Part shown: positions 36,993-47,658 of the stretch, in pieces
Layout: every line of letters begins with the position of its first letter
Numbering within the stretch: position 1 is the first letter of the stretch
Assembly (NCBI RefSeq): GCF_029784165.1
Contig: NC_073695.1
Span: 104,712,255 to 104,776,254 of the forward strand
Direction: 5' to 3'
Length of the DNA: 64,000 nt
Origin: Wyeomyia smithii
Taxonomy: Eukaryota > Arthropoda > Insecta > Diptera > Culicidae
The notes under the pieces: model-generated
The model's database searches: none
Seen by the model: only the letters and a program-made list of their open reading frames with translations
Told to the model about the DNA's origin: nothing
Made by a program: the position numbers and the translations under genes

Positions 36993-37232
36993 AACCATCG
37001 CTGTGATAGCAGATTATCCTGCGGGACAGCTTGGTCGGTCCGAGGGTGTTGGGACGTTCTGGTTTAGATTGTACCACTAACTGGGGAGGCGGCTGAATGT
37101 TGCCTTCGATTGTAGCCGGGCCGTGGCTACCACCAGTACTTGACGAATGTAATGAACTCGACACCGAACAGGACTGGTCGACACACGAACCATTTGCACC
37201 ACTTTGAACTTCAGTCTTTTCTTTCCGAGGCT
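36993..37232 (-). CDS. Phactr: Phactr exon (S/P-rich linker)
   Basis: This covers residues 18-96 in the short isoform, with PRKEKTEVQSGANG, an S-rich run, PPPQLVVQSKPERPN and SRRIICYHSDG. The donor is T|GTAAGT in phase 1, matching the next exon exactly. I place the start after CATGCAG because it is the first AG below a long AG-free stretch and keeps phase 1 like the following junctions. Alternatively the exon could extend upward: the frame stays open to a TAA near 37378 and contains an ATG at 37293, which would give an alternative amino terminus beginning MRNCNGLSYG. The sequence itself is not strongly conserved. Confidence 0.78.
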
Positions 37233-38992
37233 CTGCATGTTTGTGGCAAGTGTTCGAATATAGTCCGTAGGATAAGCCGTTGCAGTTTCGCATTAGGTTG
37301 GAAGTTAATGATGGCGTACGCAGTGGTAGGAGTGGTAGTTGTGTTACGGGTTGTAGTGCATTTTGAAGGTGCGCAAGTTACGGGTAGTAAGGGAAGAAAA
37401 AAAAAGAAAACGGGAAAACAATGTATCTAAAGCGACTCAAACAAACAGTACGTATGTACATTCTAAAGTTATTTTGCAAGCTTCAAGGTAGTATCATACA
37501 AAAAGATTTATCTAGGGGCTTAATAACTAACAATAGCAAGGGTGTTAAGGCTATTTATAACTGCTGGAGCTAGGATGTGACAGCTGTGTTCAGTTCAATA
37601 TAAACTTTGAGCTGTTAGACGTTACACAAAACGTTACTATTGCAGTGCTGATTCTATGGATACTAAATTGGACCTAGTAGCACAAATTTGAAGAAAATAA
37701 TGTGTGCGGAATCCTTCTTTGTATCACCAAACATACGATCAAATTCGCTTCGATTTAAAACCACTCACGTGTCAACTTTAGGTTGTTATTTTCTAGAAAT
37801 CTTCAAATTTTGTAACATGTACGCATCATCCTTTCACAACAACATCTTGAGTAAGAAAAAGTTTCTCCGCAATGTTAAACAAATGGCAGCAATCCGCAGA
37901 AGTTTGTCTCCTTGCTGAGTAGAACATCCTCCCAAATAATGTGCGAAAATAAAAACTACACTTTATCGCTCTTTTTTCCGCAGGTTCAAAGCTTACGTTC
38001 AATACCGCTAGAAGAAACGGTTTTCGCTATAGTCAGCTATGAATGCTTTATTTAGAAGCTTTTTAAGCCGACATGAAGTTAAAGGTGGCCCATAAACTTT
38101 CTCTGGCATCATTTTGGAGAGTGTCGCTGGAGTTTGTGCGTCCAGTCGTTCTTGTGCTGCTGATGGGGAAACTCTCATAAAATTTGAACACGATGGAAGG
38201 TGAAAACAAATTTCCCGTGTTTATTGTGCTTGCAGAGTAAAAGTTTCAATGCACTGAAAAAGTAACTGTCAAACCTTCTCTTTACGAATTCGGTAGAAAA
38301 AGTCAATAAAACTCATGACATTAGCTAATGATTAGTTACCCAAGCAAACTGTGTTGAACATATGAGATGTCTCATTAACAAAATTTTGAACTTTCTACAA
38401 ACTGACGATTAAAAGGGGACCATGGAAGGTAAAAAATAATACATTTTCGTAATTTTTTTTCGGATGTTGCAAAATACATATTTCTTAATCTATAGCCAAA
38501 ATACTCGAACACTTCACTTCACTCTAAACATCCGCATAAAAATCACGAAAATTCACTATTTTTTGACCTTCAAGAGTTGGGTCATCCTAAACAAAGAGAA
38601 AAAGCGCTTAAAAAACTTCTGAAAATGATTTGGAAGTGCCCTCCTTGGTTTGGCTCTTCAATCACATTGGCTTTTTTTATGGACCCCACTGCGACCAGTA
38701 GTGTTTTTTTTATCTTTTGTGGCATTATCCGGACGTTTTTGCTATTCGCAAATTTTGTTTTTTACCCTTTTGCAGTGTTACTTATTGAGAAGCAACCTGC
38801 TCCGTGTTATAGTGCTTTTTGGCTTCTCCTTCAGACTTAGTAACCTTAGTAATTACATAGGCTTGAATGATGTTGAAACATTAGAAGTGATGTCAGATTA
38901 AATTATTACCAACTTTCGACAAAAATCGTTGCAGTCCTCTATTGCTACGATAAGCTTTATAACTTATTATAATTTTATTATGAAAACTATAA

Positions 38993-39467
38993 CAGGTCGG
39001 ATTTGATTGTCCGCAGGCACGATTATTCGAAGGCTCGGTTATTCAGGGCTCGATTATACGGTTCGATTATCCGGAGTTATATTTTTTTCTTCAATTTCGG
39101 ATTTCGTTTACATTTGTGACGTTTGTGTTTTTGTCGATTCTATCCAAAAATGCTAAATTTGATGCAGTTTTTGTGCTAAATGCTGCGTAGTTAATTCGCG
39201 CTGCACAATTGATTCATCTCATCACAATCAAATTTAGAAAACATCGACAATCAGACGCTGAACATTTTTTATATTTTATGTCGGCGTATTTACCAAGTAC
39301 AATATTATTTTTATCAACGAACGACTGTTCTTTTATCAACGAACGACTGTTCTCCATGAAAAAAAAAAATGAAAAAAATAATCTAATTAGTCGGTTCGAT
39401 TATCCGAAAAAATCGGTTATCTGGTGTGAAATATTTTTCAAAACTCCGGATTATCGAGTTCGACCTG
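38993..39467. mobile_element. Pogo-like MITE related to the one at 26.8 kb
   Basis: The ends CAGGTCGGATTTGATTGTCC and ATTATCGAGTTCGACCTG are inverted and share CAGGTCGGA-TYGATTRT with the element at 26797. Sub-terminal 'cgattatccg' motifs repeat. The sequence TATAA lies on both borders (38988-38992 and 39468-39472), longer than the TA expected for this group. Confidence 0.8.
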
Positions 39468-39550
39468 TATAAGTATTTTATAATAAATTATACCTGAAAA
39501 AAAAATCGAAAAACGGTTCTATTTTTTCAATGATGTTAATTCGAAAATAT

Positions 39551-39899
39551 CAGCGGGGGCCTAGCGTGGTTGGTAACGTCTCCGCTAACCACGCTCGACG
39601 CCTGGGTTCGAATCCCACCGCCGACATAGGTGTCGATGGTTGTGAGGTGGCGTGATTCACTCACAACCAACCTAACTGGTCTAGATTTAATCCTAGCCGA
39701 CACCGGGAGATTTTCTGAGGCGAAAAATCTCTAGGATCACGCCTTCCATCGCATGAGGAAGTAAAGCCGTTGGCGCCGGTCCGTTAATTAACGGGTCGTA
39801 AGTTAGGGTCCTGGGTGGAGTCGCCTCCCCGGGCGTCGGTGATTCGCACAACAACAGTGGCGGAACTAGACCGACGGAAAATAAGCGAGAATAAAAAAA
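39551..39899 (+). repeat. tRNA-derived SINE, family 2
   Basis: It begins 'cagcgggggcctagcgtgg', with an A-box-like 'tagcgtggttgg' and the B box GGTTCGAATCC at 39605-39615. A 270-bp body follows and an A-rich end. It is flanked by AATTCGAAAATAT (39538-39550) and AATTCAAAAATAT (39900-39912), a 13-bp target duplication with one mismatch. The body is unrelated to family 1. Confidence 0.85.
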
Positions 39900-42117
39900 A
39901 ATTCAAAAATATGGTACACAAAAAATCCAAAAAAATGTGCTTCCTTTTTTTCAACAGAATCGATAAATTTAAATAGTTAATTTTAAAATTCACATTATTA
40001 TAAATGATACAATGGTATTATGCTAATAATATGAATTTAAAAATTGTTCATTTATTCCGATTTAGACTAACATTTTTTTTTTATGTTTTGAAGTGCTTTT
40101 GTTGGCTTACATTGCATTGGTTAACTACTAAAATAAACTAATTGAACACGAAAAAAATATTTAATAACCTCTGATGGTGCAAATTTTTAGCGCAAGTGGA
40201 CGAAATACTCAATCACGAAAAATTATTAAAAAATAACTTTGTATCACTAGATGGTTCACTTTAAAGTAAAACCTGTTGTTACCTAGAGCTACAAAACATT
40301 GTTTACTCGGTATATCCGCTTAGCATTACAAACAAAGATTGTGTAGCTAACACCATGTTTGAATAGGACAGTACATGTCCAGAGGAAACTTCGCTTTCAT
40401 TTTATCATATGACTAACGATTGACAAACAAAAAATATTTACGTACATAAAAATTGAGGAAAACAACCGCTAGTCGCACTTAAACTTTAACCGCAGTGTTG
40501 ATAATGAGAAAGTACAAACCACTGCCGTTCAAACTTCGAATCATGTCACCAAATCCTTGTTCTTTCGTTTATTCTTCACCAATAAATCTACGGCATAGCA
40601 GACCCACTTAGAACAGAAATACATACGACCTAACAGCTGGCGCCAGTTTGTGTCGGTTTGTGTTGACTTTCTCCTATGTTTGAGGCAAAAAGAAAATAAT
40701 TCGCAGTCTGTGCAGCTGAGAACGGCATACGGCGAACGGTTGATCCTTCCAAACGCGACAGCCATCCCGAGAATGTAGTGAAGAGTAAATCAATACCAAA
40801 TGTAGGTATTAAATACAAAATAGCTTAAAATCTTAACTTGGTCGTAGTAAAAATAACACTAATACAACACTTCAGGTTTAAAACAAAAATTGTACAGTTG
40901 AGTCACATATGAAAAGTTATAACTGCTAGTTTCTGAACATTCAAGGTTTTTAAATGAGAATTACAATGAATATATACAGCCACAGACATTGATTATGGAA
41001 CTTATCTCAAAAATATCACAAATATAAATAACTAAGAAAATTTTTCTTTTTGTTTCTGTTCAAAATTTTTTTTTCATGCGAAGAATGGCTAGGTGTTCAT
41101 TTTACAAAAGCGTTCAATTCGGGAGGGACCGAAAATGGGTTCAATTTCGCGCAGGCAGTTTGCGCATTTTCACACTCCTAATGGAATTTTAATCGCTTAC
41201 GATGAAATTGTATTAAAAATTTCACCAATTGTTTGTATAATTTTGCGTGTTTGAAGGAGACACCGGAAATCTCTCGCAGGAAAAAGTAACGTAACTGTTA
41301 ATGTTTTGTTCGCAATCATATCACAAACTTTTTTTCTCTAGTGTGTTGTGTTGACTCAATGAATTTGAAACAAAGGTATCCTGGACGAAAATTTTCAATC
41401 AAAAATATAATGCAAGGGAGCCTAGTAGCAGTATAATCAAATTGTATTTTTTTATAATAAAAAACCAACGCCTTCCATGTCGATAACATTTGGTGTTGAA
41501 GTTTCGTCGACAACATTGAATAAAGTAACAATAAATCGGCAAAGGCCTGGCTGATTACTGGGACGGAAGTGCGCCAAGATGCTGCGAACAAGGCAGCGCT
41601 AACGGATACTGAAACAGGATTTTGCTTTTATTTGGTATTTAGAATCAGCGATTTCTTTTCCCTGACTAGTGTTAACACCATCGAGATCTAATTAAATTTG
41701 AATTAACTTTTTACACGTAAAATTCTGTATACAGATCTACTATTCATAATATCAAATATGCGCGTAGTTTGCTTGCAGGTAGTTTATTTGATTCATCCTC
41801 CAGAGAAATGAAAACAAATACTGATAATACGATGGTTATTATACGGAAAAATGGAATCTCATCTTTTTCTAGTCTTTGTTTTTCAATGATTCAATTCAAT
41901 GTGAGAAAGTTTGACCAGATTTGACCAGTACTAAATACCCCGTGTTAACTGTAAGAATGATTAAATCGCACAATCAATTCCGTTTTGCACTCTTTGTTAT
42001 TGTAAAATTATATCATAGCAGATGGATGAACGAAGCAGTGTAAGCTGAATGAAAGATGCTTGCTAGCTTCGTTCACAGGAGAAGACAAATCCCAAATGGA
42101 ATCTATAGACGAAATAT

Positions 42118-42320
42118 AAGGCGTCGTACACAAATTACGTAACGCATGACGAAGGGGGGGGGGGGTGTAGTTGAAACAGTTACGTAACTGCGATTTTCCT
42201 TCGAAATCGAAATTTTGGAAGGCGGGGGGGGGTCATACTGAACGTTCCTCATTGTTACATAGGGAGAAAGGGGTCTAAAATCCGGGTTTTAGCATTACGT
42301 AATTTGTGTACGACGCCTAA
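42118..42320. mobile_element. Hairpin MITE with AGGCGTCGTACACAAATTAC ends
   Basis: The ends AGGCGTCGTACACAAATTAC and GTAATTTGTGTACGACGCCT are perfectly inverted, and a second inner pair 'cagttacgtaactg' lies between. G runs of 12 and 8 occur inside. It is about 200 bp long and has no coding capacity. Confidence 0.8.
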
Positions 42321-43300
42321 CACCGAGAATACAAATATCTGGGCAGCGTCAGACGCGAAACATTCATTGAGGAAACGGAGTGGTTATAAAATTATTTTGC
42401 TGCTTGCTTTCGTCACAAAAACAATTATTTTACTCTTAAAGTGAGTAAACCAAACAACACGGTTTCGGAAACTCAGTAAATTTCTGTGTGTGTGTCGCTG
42501 TGTGTGGTTTGTAAGATTCTAAATTGGTTCTAACAGCACTAGCGGAGGGATATTTATGTGTTATTTGTTCCTTTTTGCAAATGGTTTGGCAATTGATAAT
42601 ATTTTTGATTTTCAGCAAACATTTTCACGCAGGATAAGCTTATAAGACAATGCTTGTTTCGCGAAAAATGCTGACTCACTTTGAACGCCTCAGGCACCTG
42701 GAACGAAGTGATCAGCTGCACCAATTTTCAACCTTGCAGGTGACCTTGATTCGCTTCTAACGTTTGTCATAATTAGAGATCATCAATCAGTGGTAAAATA
42801 ATGCATGTATTAGCTACGTTCTGTGGCTCGAGTCAATTCATCTCTAATGTTGAAAATGTTGATCTTGCGGCCCATTAATTTTCAGTGATGCCATAATAAA
42901 CAGAATTCAAACCAAGATGAACGACATTTAGGATGCTCTACTCTTCAAACTTAGCATGATATGGGATGACTGTTTTCAAATCTGAACTAGCGGTACAGAA
43001 TACATTTGAAACTGCTTGAAATAATTTATATTTGGAAGTCGTCAGTCGTAAGGAACAGTATATATGTTGATGACGAGACGACATTAAGAAATAATTCAAC
43101 TTCATTACAGTTAACAAGAAAATCGAATGCAGCTGCATTTTATTGTATGAAATGCATCAAAAAAACCTAAATTAATCCACCTAGCGGTCAGACCCAGCCT
43201 TTCTCATTTAAACTTATTATTTGAAAAATAGATTTACATGAACGCTTCAATTCAGTAAATGTATATTCACTCTTTAGGTCCTAAAAAATTGATGCTGTAA

Positions 43301-44200
43301 TCTATACATATAAAAATGCAGTCCGGTCTGTCTGTCTGTTTGATCCATATAGGCTTGAAAACTACCGAACCGATCGACGTGAAAATTTGTATGTAGGGGT
43401 TTTTGGTGCCGATAAAGGTTCTTATGATAGTTTGAGACCCCTCCCTCTTCTGGAAGGAAGGAGTCCCATACAAATGAAACATGAATTTCTGCACAACTCA
43501 AGAACAAACCAAGCAAGTGAAACCGAATTTGGCATGTGGGTGTTTTAAGGGGTAAAAAATATGTCCATAATAGTTGGACGCCCCTCCCTCTTCTGGAAGG
43601 GAGGGGTTCCATACAAATGAAACACAAATTTCTGCACATCTCGAGAACTAATCAACTAAATGGAACCAAATTTGGCAGGTAAATTTTTTAAGTGGTTAAA
43701 AATATGTCCATAATGTTTTGACACCCCTCCTTGTTTTTGAAGGGCGGGTGCCATACAAGTAAAACACAAATTTCTGCATATCTCGAAAACTTACCGAGAA
43801 AATGGAACCAAATTTAGCATGTGAATGTTTTTGGAGGTAACAAATATGTGCATAATGGTTTAATACCCCTCCATTTTCTGGAAGGGAGAGGTTGCATACA
43901 AATGAAACACAAAATGCTGCACATCTCGAGAGTTACCCAACTTAATGAAACCAAATTTGGCAGGTAAATGTTTTTAGAAGTAACAAATATGTGCATAATG
44001 GTTTGACACCCCTCCTTCTTCTATAAGTGAGGGGTCCCATACAAATGAAACGCAAATTTCGCACAGCTCAATAACCAATCAAGAAAATACAAATCTGTCC
44101 ATAGTGGTGCACAAATTTCTGCACATCTCGCGAACTAATCAACTAAATGGAACCATATTTGGCAGGTGAATGTTTTAGTGGTAGCAAATATGTTCCATAA
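43301..44200 (+). mobile_element. Helitron-like non-autonomous element with about 150-bp tandem units
   Basis: It starts TCTATACATATAAAAATGC followed by 'gtctgtctgtctg', a 5' end seen in many insect Helitrons, inserted within copy A. It continues as about five tandem units with 'acccctccctcttctggaag', 'ccatacaaatgaaacac', 'aatttctgcacatctcg' and 'ccaaatttggca'. No Rep/helicase frame is present. The 3' CTRR end and hairpin were not located with certainty. Confidence 0.65.
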
Positions 44201-44209
44201 TCGACCTCG

Positions 44210-45010
44210 GGCAACATTTTTTTCTGAAAAACAGTTGAAAATGACCAAATACCACCCAATATGAGTGTTTCTTTAACCAGTATGACGTTCAATCCAGAAA
44301 TTGTCTCCAAATGCCATTATGTAATCCAAAATGGCAACTTCCGGTTTCGGAAAAACAGCGGCAAACGACCAAAAATCACCCAATTTGGGTATTTCCGAAA
44401 AGCCACAAACCGACTTCAGACGACATTTTGAATTGTAAGATGGCAACTTCCAGTTTCTGGAAAACGGCCTGAAATGGACGATTCCCATTAAATATGAGTA
44501 TCTCCGGAATCAGAAAGATGGACAGAAGCTTAAAATTGATCACAGACACAATCTTAAATTTTAAGATGGTGGCTTCCGATGTCTGGCAAACATCCGGAAA
44601 TGACCAAATAGCATGCAATATGAATGTTTTCGGAACCAGAATAACTCCCAGATGATAGAAATTGATTTCACAGGCAATTTTAAAGTCCAAAATCACGACT
44701 TTCGGTTTCTGAAAAACAGCCCAAAGTGACCAAATACCACCCAACATGAATATCTCCGGAGCCACAATGTTGTAAGAAGCTAAAAATTGACCTCAGACAC
44801 CATCATGAGTTGCAGGATGGCAACTTCTGGTTTCTGGTTGGAGAAACACCCATATTGGGTGTTATTCGATCATTTTCGGCTGTTTCCCAAGAACCGGAGG
44901 TCGCCAACCTAGAATCCAAAATTGGGTCTGTGGTCGATTTCAGCTGCTGTGTATCATTCTAGAACCGGAGATACTCATGTTAGACGGAAATCGGCCATTT
45001 TTGGCAGAAA
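44210..45010 (+). repeat. Tandem block of about 125-bp units
   Basis: About six diverged units each carry 'atggcaacttccggtttc', 'ggaaaacagc', 'atgaccaaataccaccca' and 'atgagtatctccgg'. A single related fragment lies at about 2320-2520. The units are non-coding. Confidence 0.7.
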
Positions 45011-46376
45011 AAACAGCCAAAAATGGCCGAGTTTAGGTAGTCTTCGGAATATGTTCCTTTTCATAGCTGAATTTCACATTTTTGAACATAACAGGCAAAG
45101 TAACAGTCCGATTGCAAAACAAATCAATAGGGTCTCATGGGGCAACTAGACCTTCCATTTGTCACTGATTTTATGAAGATCGGTCCAGCCATCTCTGAGA
45201 AACATGAGTGAGATTGAACAGTCTTCAGAACACGTTTCTTTTCATAACTTTTGAACCATATGTCCAATCTTTATGAAATTTAAAAGTTACGGGTTTTTCA
45301 GGTTGCCCGTTCATTTGAAACCAATTTTGTTCAAATCGGTTGTGTAGTTTTCGAGATAATGATGTTTCATGATTTTTACGTTTTGATACATAACCTCTAA
45401 ACTAAAGATCCGATTATAATGAAATTTGATAGGGTCTTATGGGGCAACTAGACCTTTCATTTGCAATTAATTTCATGAAAATCGGTCCAGTCATCTCTGA
45501 GAAAAGTGAGTGAGAATAAAAATCTGCACATACACACACACATACACACACATACATACAGAAAATGCTCAGCTCGTCGAACTGAGTCGAGTGATATATG
45601 CTATTCGGCCCTTTGGAGCACTTTTATACTTTCGGTTTTGCAAGTGATGTGACCTTTCTAGGAGAAAAACTTCCAACTTTCAAATTGAAATTTAGTTTAG
45701 CAGAACATATAATATTCACTTCGAAACTACACGCAAAAGTTTAAACCATGATCAACCACAATCTTCTCGATTCGCACAACAATTGCTCTGATTTCGCACA
45801 GAAATCGTGTGAATTGTATAACACAAGATCTGTACAATACATTGATACAGACCGAAATCATATACACAAAAATCTTGATGTTTCGGTAAACTTCGGTTTC
45901 AGGATGCGAATCAACGGCTCATGCACCATTTGCCCATCTCAGTAACCGAAACAGCCAATAGCGAGCCTGTCATAGCTCAGAACGTACCGGTGGTTATGGA
46001 TGGAAACTGAATGAAAAGTAAATTGTGTACGATAACAATTACACAAACATCATGGTTTTATTTGAGCTTTCAAGTGATTGTAGAGCTATGTTTTTTTAGA
46101 AACAATAGATTATATCCTAACATTGTAGTTTGGTCTTGTTTTGAATTTACTGTTTGTAGGAGAAAAAATCAAGTTGTGTTAAACACGCATGGAAATTAGA
46201 TCAATCTGGTTTGTGTCAAAAAACTACTACAGATTTTAATTCGTTTGTTCGCTGCCTTTGAATCAAAGTAGAAATCCAAAAAAATAAGTGTTCTGTGTCG
46301 TGAGAAACGCTAATAGTAGGTACATTAGTTGAGAACGTTTTATGGAAGAAAATAAAATAAATTTTTTAATGCTTAC

Positions 46377-46425
46377 CAAAATAATCAAACGGTAGCCTTT
46401 GTCGCTTTTCCATTCTCTGGGTCAT
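46377..46425 (-). CDS. Phactr: Candidate first coding exon of a short Phactr isoform
   Basis: ATG at 46423-46425 in a strong context (GCCAAAATGA) opens 16 codons, MTQRMEKRQRLPFDYF, then a G and the donor GTAAGC. The phase (1) fits the AG at 37231-37232 exactly and would make a glutamate. The upstream sequence can be 5' UTR. In this isoform the protein would lack the amino-terminal RPEL of long Phactr forms. Support is the phase match, Kozak context, donor quality and position in an otherwise gene-free stretch. There is no homology support for so short a peptide. Confidence 0.55.
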
Positions 46426-47658
46426 TTTGGCGGAAGATCGTAAGTTTATTAAATAAATACAAATCTGTGTCCTTCTTGACGTAGTACGTGAAGGTAACAG
46501 TTTTGTTTTGTCGAGAGAAAGAAACTCATTCAGAAAGCCTTACCCCCCGAATGAAGAGAAAGTTACGGGCGATGCTAGTGTCAAAAAACCTTTTCAAGAA
46601 AGGAGTTTTATTTGCATTTGGCTCGCAATGAACTCATGTTGATAAAAATATATATAGTTCTATAATCAGATTGTTAACCTGCACAGTATATTTCACAACT
46701 TCTAACCGATTCGTTTATCATGTATTTGATTTGGCGTGAAGATTCGTGTCAACCAGTGTGATGATTCATAGCTCCTAGCAATTTGTTGCCTGTCAATGTT
46801 TTCGGATGGAATGAAAATCTGAGCTGAACCTTTTTTCGTGGCGTATACTAAAAAACATTGCTTGTCACGATCTGGCAGTCATTTTTTATTGCGACACGCA
46901 AGCTTACTCTACATTGAATACCATCAACATGCACAAGTCCGTACAGGACATTTGCTTTTCCTCCATTCACTGCTTCCCCAGTTGCCGATTATCGCACCTT
47001 ATTTGCACGTTTCATCAAAATTTGATTTATCGGAGACATCCAATCCATGTGTCACGCGGTACTGTTGAGTATATTGCAACGTTGTAATTTTTTTCTCCCC
47101 GAGTTCACCCAGTGGAATTCAATGTCAGGTAATACGACTGAAACGTTCTGTCATTTTCATTTTCCTATCCAGGACTATTACGCGACCGACGGTGTGGAAT
47201 GGACTTACTGTTGAATGATATGCCAGTCTACGCGCGAGGACTTCCTGTACCCACGGGACTGTCATTTGTTGCAGGCTTGCCCGACTTGAAAGAAGACAAA
47301 TGGTTCGATTTCGATTGATTTTCCACACACGATCCGATTCTGTAGAGCGGTAGAGCGAAGAGCACCTGGGTATTTGATTTGGTTACTGAAGCCGAACGCC
47401 GTTGTCGTTATCGTTCCGGCTGTCGTTATCGGTTTCAATCCATCAAAATTAACGATCCATTCCTTCGCGTTTAAACCGTCAAGAAGCCTACAGCAGATGA
47501 TTTCGTGACACCGTTGGCGCAATCGAAGGTCATAACGTTGCTACCGTATTTTAAAACCTTCTGGAGACTTTTTCCGATGCTTGATATTGCCCGATAATTT
47601 GCTTTAGATGAGTTTCCATAAGTCTCACGCGGAATAAAATCAGTATCGGACATACATA

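Larger units (their letters stand above)
43170..45665 (+). repeat. Compound dispersed repeat, copy A (with nested tandem blocks)
   Basis: It starts 'aaattaatccacctagcggt', then 'agcctttctcatt', and ends 'cctttctaggagaaa'; the terminal CCTTTCTC and GAGAAA are weakly inverted. The last 650 bp contain repeats with 'ggcaactagacctttcattt' and 'tcggtccagccatctctgag', a CA-rich microsatellite at 45530-45560 and 'gctcagctcgtcgaactgag'. The same ends bound copy B at 59202-61310. The middle differs and holds the Helitron-like block and the 125-bp units listed separately. Its class is undecided; I associate such repeats with culicine mosquito genomes. Confidence 0.7.
37233..46376 (-). other. Phactr: 9.1 kb Phactr intron
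   Basis: It contains a pogo-like MITE (38993-39467), a SINE (39551-39899), a hairpin MITE (42118-42320) and a compound repeat (43170-45665). I see no gene in 37436-38990 or 39913-42117. Confidence 0.6.

Noticed and set aside
44273..44765. Frames of 71 and 129 codons on the minus strand
   Set aside because: They fall entirely within the tandem 125-bp repeat block, and the peptides are themselves repeats.
47125..47653. Overlapping minus-strand frames suggesting a retroelement gag
   Set aside because: Frames are short and broken and no zinc knuckle, protease or capsid motif is visible.
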